Assembly: GCA_021777685.1 (NCBI GenBank)
Contig: JAJYDH010000050.1
Location: forward strand, 1-19,478
Length of the DNA: 19,478 nucleotides
Direction: 5' to 3'
DNA from: Planctomycetota bacterium
GTDB taxonomy: Bacteria; Planctomycetota; Planctomycetia; Isosphaerales; Isosphaeraceae
Below, one piece after another: positions 16,207-19,478 of this stretch. The notes under the pieces were generated by a model, which searched no databases, was not told the DNA's origin, and saw only the letters and a program-made list of their open reading frames with translations. How positions within the stretch are numbered: position 1 is the stretch's first letter; each line of letters starts with the position of its first letter. The translations under genes and the position numbers were made by a program.

Positions 16207-16910
16207 CGAGCGTGCCCCGCCCGGACGGCCGGCGTCCGATCGAAGGCCGACTCGATCCGCCGGGTCTCCGCGAGGATCTCCTCGCGCGATCTCCGCCGCT
16301 TCAACAGGTCGCGGAACCCCTCGTCCCGGAGAAGGCAGGCGATCCGGGCGAGCATCTGGAGGTGGACGCGGGTCGTCGGGCTGATGAGAACGAACAGCGT
16401 GTGGACCGCCTCCTGATCGGCCGCGCCGAAGTCGACCGGGTGGGCCAGGAAGTCGAGCGAGAGGCAGGGGCGGCCGACCGGCAGGACCACCGGATGCCTC
16501 GGGTGCGGGATGGCGATGCCGTCCCCCACGCCGGTCGACCCGGTCGCCTCGCGGGCCAGGAAGAGTTCCAGGAGCGACTCGCGGTCGAACTCGTCGGGCA
16601 GGGGCAGCGCCGCGACGACCTCCCGGAGGACCGAGGGCTTGTCCCTGCCGCCCAGGCCGTAGACGATCCCGCCCGCCTCCAGGGCGTCGGTCAGTTCCAG
16701 GTGGGCGCCCGAGCCGACGGGGGTCCCGGCGAAGATCTCGGGGGAGATGTCGAGCCGGCGGACCGTGGCCCACTCCAGAAGCTCGGCCCGGTTGAAGCGG
16801 TACTGGCCGTTCGTCTCGGTGGCCGGCAGGTTGTCCTCGTTCACCCAGCGATAGACGGTGCCCTCGGGGACCTTGAGGATCGAGGCGACGTCTCGGACGC
16901 TGAATTGCAT
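16203..16910 (-). CDS. Regulator with N-terminal excisionase/MerR-like HTH and C-terminal PTS EIIA (PtsN-type) domain
   Basis: 235 residues; the ATG at 16910 has GAGGGG 7 bases upstream. Residues 1-50 are an excisionase-type winged HTH (FSVRDVASILKVPEGTVYRW, then NGQYRFNRAELLEW). Residues ~75-225 are a type-2 EIIA domain like PtsN/FruA. GDGIAIPHPRHP (129-140) contains the phosphorylatable His136, and a conserved second His lies at 183 (RVHLQMLARI). EIIA domains accept phosphate from HPr and act in transport or regulation. No EIIB or EIIC partner is seen, so a regulatory role is likely. It is the first gene of the Ehr-type operon and its stop overlaps the HyfB start. I infer it adjusts expression or activity of the complex in response to phosphotransfer state; an unrelated target is possible. 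Confidence 0.88.
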   Translation of the reverse strand: MQFSVRDVASILKVPEGTVYRWVNEDNLPATETNGQYRFNRAELLEWATVRRLDISPEIFAGTPVGSGAHLELTDALEAGGIVYGLGGRDKPSVLREVVAALPLPDEFDRESLLELFLAREATGSTGVGDGIAIPHPRHPVVLPVGRPCLSLDFLAHPVDFGAADQEAVHTLFVLISPTTRVHLQMLARIACLLRDEGFRDLLKRRRSREEILAETRRIESAFDRTPAVRAGHAR

Positions 16911-17175
16911 GATCGAACCCCTCGGGGTCGCCGCGAGGATGCCGGCCGGGGCCCGGTCCGGGAAAGGAATCGCGCCCGGCCGGAGTTAATATACTGATTC
17001 CGCCTCTCCACCGCGAGTGGACACCCGGTCGCGGGGCCGAATCAAGCCCCGGGTCGAGGAGCATTGATCCGGCGGGGGGATTGCGGCGCGTCATTCGCGG
17101 AGGGGACAATCGGACCATATTGGGTCAGATCCGCCGAACCGCGAGCGGGACCGACTCCGGGCCCGGGGAGCAGCC
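16911..17175. promoter_or_regulatory. Divergent promoter region between the Ehr-type operon and yqgE
   Basis: This is the only long non-coding stretch upstream of the operon. An isolated AT-rich patch, GTTAATATACTGATTCC (16986-17002), is the most likely core promoter. On the minus strand TATATT (16993-16988) would be a -10 with a leader of about 70 bases; on the plus strand TATACT (16990-16995) also fits. No good -35 was found for either. For yqgE a better candidate is TTGCGG (17081-17086), 18 bases, then GACAAT (17105-17110). Confidence 0.35.
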
Positions 17176-17730
17176 ATGAGATCGTTGAAGGGTCATCTCC
17201 TGATCGCCTCGCCGAGCCTGCTCGCGTCGTTCTTCACACGGACCGTGATCCTGATGCTCGACCATTCCGAGGAAGGGGCGGCGGGCGTCGTCCTGAACCG
17301 GCCGACCGAGGCCACGATCTCGGACATCGCCGAGACGGTCTTCTCCGGGCCGATCGACTGGGCCAAGCCGCTGAACCTGGGAGGGCCGGTCTCCGGCCCC
17401 CTGATGGTCCTCCACGAGGTCGAGGACCTGTCCGACCAGGAGATCATCCCGGGCGTCTACAACGCCGTCGAGATCTCCAAGGTCCGCGAGGCGGTGATGG
17501 GCCGCCTCGAACCCTCGCTGATCCTGGCCAATTACGCGGGCTGGGGGCCCGGCCAGTTGGAGAGCGAGTTCGGCGTCGACTCCTGGCTGACGCTCCCCGC
17601 CACCCGCGACCACGTCTTCTGGTCCGGCTCCGGCGACCTCTGGAACGTCGTCGTCAAGGCGATCAACGCCCGCAGGCTGTCCGAATTCCTCCACCTCCGC
17701 GAGGTCCCGCCCGACCCGTCCATGAATTGA
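17176..17730 (+). CDS. yqgE: YqgE/AlgH family protein (UPF0301)
   Basis: 184 residues, the usual family length. The ATG has GGGGAG 5 bases upstream. The family features are present: GHLLIASPSLL at the N-terminus, FFTRTVILMLDHSEEGAAGV (~19-38), VVLNRPTE, LGGPVSGPLMVLHE, and NYAGWGPGQLESEF (~118-131) followed by SWLTLPA. The protein is a small cytoplasmic alpha/beta fold with no known enzyme activity; the name AlgH comes from an alginate-regulation phenotype in Pseudomonas. It is divergent from the Ehr-type operon and shares its intergenic region. Downstream it converges on the truncated amidohydrolase. Confidence 0.93.
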   Translation: MRSLKGHLLIASPSLLASFFTRTVILMLDHSEEGAAGVVLNRPTEATISDIAETVFSGPIDWAKPLNLGGPVSGPLMVLHEVEDLSDQEIIPGVYNAVEISKVREAVMGRLEPSLILANYAGWGPGQLESEFGVDSWLTLPATRDHVFWSGSGDLWNVVVKAINARRLSEFLHLREVPPDPSMN

Positions 17731-17740
17731 ACCGTCGCGT

Positions 17741-17767
17741 CTCGATGCACGATCCTCGATGGACGAC
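17741..17767. repeat. Short 14 bp-period repeat between yqgE and the amidohydrolase fragment
   Basis: CTCGATGCACG (17741-17751) and CTCGATGGACG (17755-17765) are near-identical direct copies with a 14 bp period. They lie in the 60-odd bases between the yqgE stop and the point where amidohydrolase similarity ends. The GATGGACGA core resembles the short repeats in the 9363-9546 gap. Confidence 0.4.
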
Positions 17768-17795
17768 TCGGGGCAAGATCCCTCGGCGGCTGTCC

Positions 17796-17915
17796 CAGGT
17801 TCTCGGGCGGGAAGTCGCGGCGGATCTTCGCGAGCGCGGGGACGTCGAGCCATCGGTGGTCGAACGGCCGGGAGGGTTGCCAGAAGTGCTGGTGGGCGTC
17901 GATGGTCCCGCTCAT
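17796..17915 (-). pseudogene. Truncated amidohydrolase (fuconolactonase-like, COG3618-type) N-terminus
   Basis: From the ATG at 17915 the minus strand encodes about 40 residues typical of TIM-barrel sugar-lactone amidohydrolases. IDAHQHFW carries the metal-binding HxH, followed by WLDVPALAKIRRDFPPENL, the usual start of this family. Similarity then stops. The frame continues into unrelated sequence and across the 3' end of yqgE on the other strand, so about 240 expected residues are absent. It starts 6 bp after the mutarotase stop, as the last gene of an operon would. It is most likely a deletion remnant; an assembly join is the alternative. Confidence 0.65.
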
Positions 17916-17921
17916 GGCCGG

Positions 17922-18368
17922 TCAGTCCATCCGCACGCCGACCGACAGCAGGATGTTGGCGAACCGCTGCTGATCGGCGGTCTGGATCGTCAGGACGTGA
18001 TCGGGCGTGGCGACGGCCTCGTAGAAGTCCCACTTGAAGATCGGTTCGAGCTTGAGCGGCAGGCCGGCGTCGCGGATCACCGCCCGGTAATCGTCCCAGA
18101 CGGGCGGGTCTTCGGCCAGGGCGTATGGCCCGTCGGTCTCGTAGCCCATCGTGTTGACGGCGTCGATCGGCACGGCCGAGAGCACGGCCCTGAGCACCTG
18201 GGCGCAGGTGACGACGCCCGGCATCAGGTTCATACAGACGACCTCGGCGTTCGGCCCCTTCTTCGACGATGACGGGTAATTCCCGTCCGCGATCAGGATG
18301 CGGGCGTGATGCCCCGCGCGGCCGATGACCTCGTTGATCTTCGGGTGGATCAGCAGATGCTTGAGCAT
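17922..18368 (-). CDS. RbsD/FucU family sugar mutarotase
   Basis: 148 residues from the ATG at 18368. The family interconverts the alpha and beta anomers of free sugars such as L-fucose or D-ribose in the cytoplasm. It begins with the typical MLKHLLIHPKINEVIGRAGH and has HARILIADGNYPS (~21-33), which contains the conserved active-site region. The central segment AVPIDAVNTMGYETDGPYAL and the ending EAVATPDHVLTIQTADQQRF are also family-like. The acidic D-Y-D and FYEAV patterns favour the FucU branch (L-fucose mutarotase) over RbsD, a modest inference strengthened by the lactonase fragment downstream. A 28 bp gap separates it from the isomerase gene upstream, and the amidohydrolase remnant starts 6 bp downstream. 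Confidence 0.9.
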   Translation of the reverse strand: MLKHLLIHPKINEVIGRAGHHARILIADGNYPSSSKKGPNAEVVCMNLMPGVVTCAQVLRAVLSAVPIDAVNTMGYETDGPYALAEDPPVWDDYRAVIRDAGLPLKLEPIFKWDFYEAVATPDHVLTIQTADQQRFANILLSVGVRMD

Positions 18369-18396
18369 GCCCCGGCGAACTCCCTGTTGATGATCC

Positions 18397-19233
18397 TCAG
18401 CGCCCCGGCGACTCGCCGGCCCGGAAATAGCGACGGAAGGCGTGGGCGGTCTGCTCGGCCGCGGTGTCGGGGTCGGGCAGCGGCAACGCCTCGGCCGAGG
18501 CGTATCCCGTATAGCCGATCTCGTGGATCGCCTGGGCGATCGGGGCGAAGTCAATGTGACCGAACCCCGCCGCCCGCCGGTTCGAGTCGACGAAATGGAC
18601 GTGGCCGACGTGCTTGCCCGCCGACCGGAGCGCGTCGGCCGGGTTGATCTCCTCGATGTTCATGTGGAACAGGTCGGCCAGCAGCACCACGTTGGTCGTG
18701 GACAGCGACCGGAGCAGCTTCGCCCCCGCGTCGAGCGTGTTGGCGAGGTTGGTCTCGTACCGATTCAGGGGCTCGTAGATCAGCGGGACGTCGTACTGCT
18801 TGGCGTGCTCTCCGAGGGCCTCCAGCGCGTCGGCCAGGTAGCCCAGGGCGGTCGGGTGCTCGACGCCGTCGCCGCTCCGGCCTTGCATCGACCCGATGAT
18901 CGCCGGCGCGTGGAACGGGCCGGCGAAGTCGATGATCTCGCGGATGAAGTCGCGGGCCTGGACCCGATTGGCGACGTCCGCCTGGGTCAGGGTGAGCCGG
19001 CGCTTGACCCACCCCGCGCCGGTGCCGACGGCCGCCAGCGCCAGGCCGTGGTCGTTGAGCAGCATCCGGAGCCTCGCCGGGTCGACGGCGGTGGAAGAAG
19101 GCGGGAAGACCTCGACGGCGTCGAAGCCGAACTGCTGGGCCTTCTTGCAGGCGTCGGCCAGGTCCGTCCAGTAGACGAACGGGCCGCCTCGGGCTTCCTC
19201 GACCAGGCTGACCGTCACGGCGGATCGGATCAC
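18397..19233 (-). CDS. Sugar phosphate isomerase/epimerase family protein (xylose-isomerase-like TIM barrel)
   Basis: 278 residues. A GTG at 19233 with GGAG 9 bases upstream is the best start (VIRSAVTVSLVEEARGGPF); the open frame extends further but over the SDR gene. The family is the AP-endonuclease-2/xylose-isomerase-like TIM barrel that isomerises or epimerises sugars with a divalent metal. Landmarks are FGFDAVEVFPPS (~35-46), IIGSMQGRSGDG, VPLIYEPLNRYETNLANT with the metal-binding Glu, VVLLADLFHMNIEE with Asp and His, GHVHFVDSNRRAAGFGHIDF (His), and YASAEALP with the last metal Glu. The ligand set looks complete. Substrate unknown; its neighbours point to a deoxy- or keto-sugar pathway, possibly L-fucose or L-rhamnose. 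Confidence 0.9.
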   Translation of the reverse strand: MIRSAVTVSLVEEARGGPFVYWTDLADACKKAQQFGFDAVEVFPPSSTAVDPARLRMLLNDHGLALAAVGTGAGWVKRRLTLTQADVANRVQARDFIREIIDFAGPFHAPAIIGSMQGRSGDGVEHPTALGYLADALEALGEHAKQYDVPLIYEPLNRYETNLANTLDAGAKLLRSLSTTNVVLLADLFHMNIEEINPADALRSAGKHVGHVHFVDSNRRAAGFGHIDFAPIAQAIHEIGYTGYASAEALPLPDPDTAAEQTAHAFRRYFRAGESPGR

Positions 19234-19264
19234 GGGGGATTGCTCCGGGTCGGTTCGGGTCGGG

Positions 19265-19478
19265 TCAGAGCCGCATGGCCGTGAAGCCGCCGTCGACGTA
19301 GTACGTCGCGCCGGCGATGAAGCTGCCTCCGGCCCGCGAGAGCAGCAGGATGGTGGCGCCGACCAGCTCATGGGGCTCGCCGAACCGGGCCATCGGGGTC
19401 TGGGCCATGATCTTCTCGACCCGGGCGGGGTCGAGGATCTTGCGGTTCTGCTCGGCCGGGAAGAAGCCGGGGGCCAGG
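19265..19478 (-). CDS. SDR family oxidoreductase, C-terminal part (cut by window edge)
   Basis: The last 70 residues of a short-chain dehydrogenase/reductase are visible, ending in TGA at 19265. LAPGFFPAEQNRKIL is the segment after the catalytic Tyr-x-x-x-Lys. TPMARFGEPHELVGATILLL and the final ATYYVDGGFTAM are the standard C-terminal SDR motifs. The 'APGFFPAEQNR' form is typical of gluconate/mannonate-type sugar-acid dehydrogenases. The Rossmann fold and catalytic residues lie outside the window, so specificity cannot be judged. The isomerase gene follows after about 31 bp, so the two are probably co-transcribed. The spacer has CGGGT-type short repeats (19240-19264). Confidence 0.88.
   Translation of the reverse strand, partial: LAPGFFPAEQNRKILDPARVEKIMAQTPMARFGEPHELVGATILLLSRAGGSFIAGATYYVDGGFTAMRL

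Larger units (their letters stand above)
8481..16910 (-). other. Seven-gene operon: PTS-type regulator plus Ehr (hydrogenase-related) membrane complex
   Basis: All seven genes are read right to left: regulator, HyfB, HyfC, HyfE, HyfF, HyfG, ferredoxin-HyfI fusion. ATGA stop/start overlaps occur at 16203-16206, 13242-13245 and 11076-11079, and there are gaps of 16 bp (before HyfC) and 4 bp (before HyfF). Only the last gene stands apart, by 184 bp. Compared with the E. coli hyf order, HyfA and HyfD are absent, and HyfH and HyfI are fused. There are no hydrogenase maturation genes in the window. Both redox subunits lack the cysteines expected for a hydrogenase. Confidence 0.85.

Noticed and set aside
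14095..16416. 773-codon plus-strand frame opposite the HyfB/HyfC genes
   Set aside because: Composition is almost entirely Arg, Asp, Gln, Pro and Glu, while the minus strand gives a clear antiporter protein with conserved residues.

Overview
The window looks like chromosomal DNA from a high-GC planctomycete, most likely of the Isosphaeraceae group (Singulisphaera / Paludisphaera / Tautonia-like). I infer this from several signs: very GC-rich codon third positions, which leave long spurious ORFs on both strands; a 'NRRNAQLSTGPKT...NALKHGL' protein common in planctomycetes; and the palindromic repeat families scattered through it. No tRNA, rRNA, CRISPR array or transposase gene was seen.

Layout. 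(1) 1-5210, minus: a very large membrane-anchored GH94/GT36-type protein, cut by the left edge, with a palindromic repeat lying in frame inside it. (2) 5503-8332, plus: a protein of unknown function, an HSL-type alpha/beta hydrolase and a beta-class carbonic anhydrase. (3) 8345-8474: a 130 bp element with perfect 32 bp inverted arms between converging genes. (4) 16910 down to 8481, minus: a seven-gene operon, mostly with ATGA stop/start overlaps. It encodes a HTH + PTS EIIA regulator, then HyfB-, HyfC-, HyfE-, HyfF- and HyfG-like subunits and a fused ferredoxin + HyfI/NuoB-like subunit. (5) 17176-17730, plus: a YqgE/AlgH protein divergent from that operon. (6) 19478 down to 17796, minus: the end of a sugar-catabolic operon with an SDR dehydrogenase (cut by the right edge), a TIM-barrel sugar isomerase/epimerase, a FucU/RbsD mutarotase and the truncated start of an amidohydrolase.

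The central system is the operon in (4). By family it resembles a group 4 [NiFe] hydrogenase (hydrogenase-4/formate hydrogenlyase) or complex I. However, the large subunit has lost all four Ni-Fe cysteines. The small subunit has lost all four cysteines of the proximal [4Fe-4S] cluster, while eight cysteines for two ferredoxin-type clusters remain. Both antiporter-like subunits keep their key Glu and Lys residues. It is therefore not a hydrogenase. It best fits the 'energy-converting hydrogenase related' (Ehr) class: an ion-pumping membrane arm attached to a redox arm with an unknown reaction. The EIIA regulator at the head of the operon suggests phosphotransfer-linked control. The carbonic anhydrase lies just beyond the operon on the opposite strand, so any functional link is speculative.
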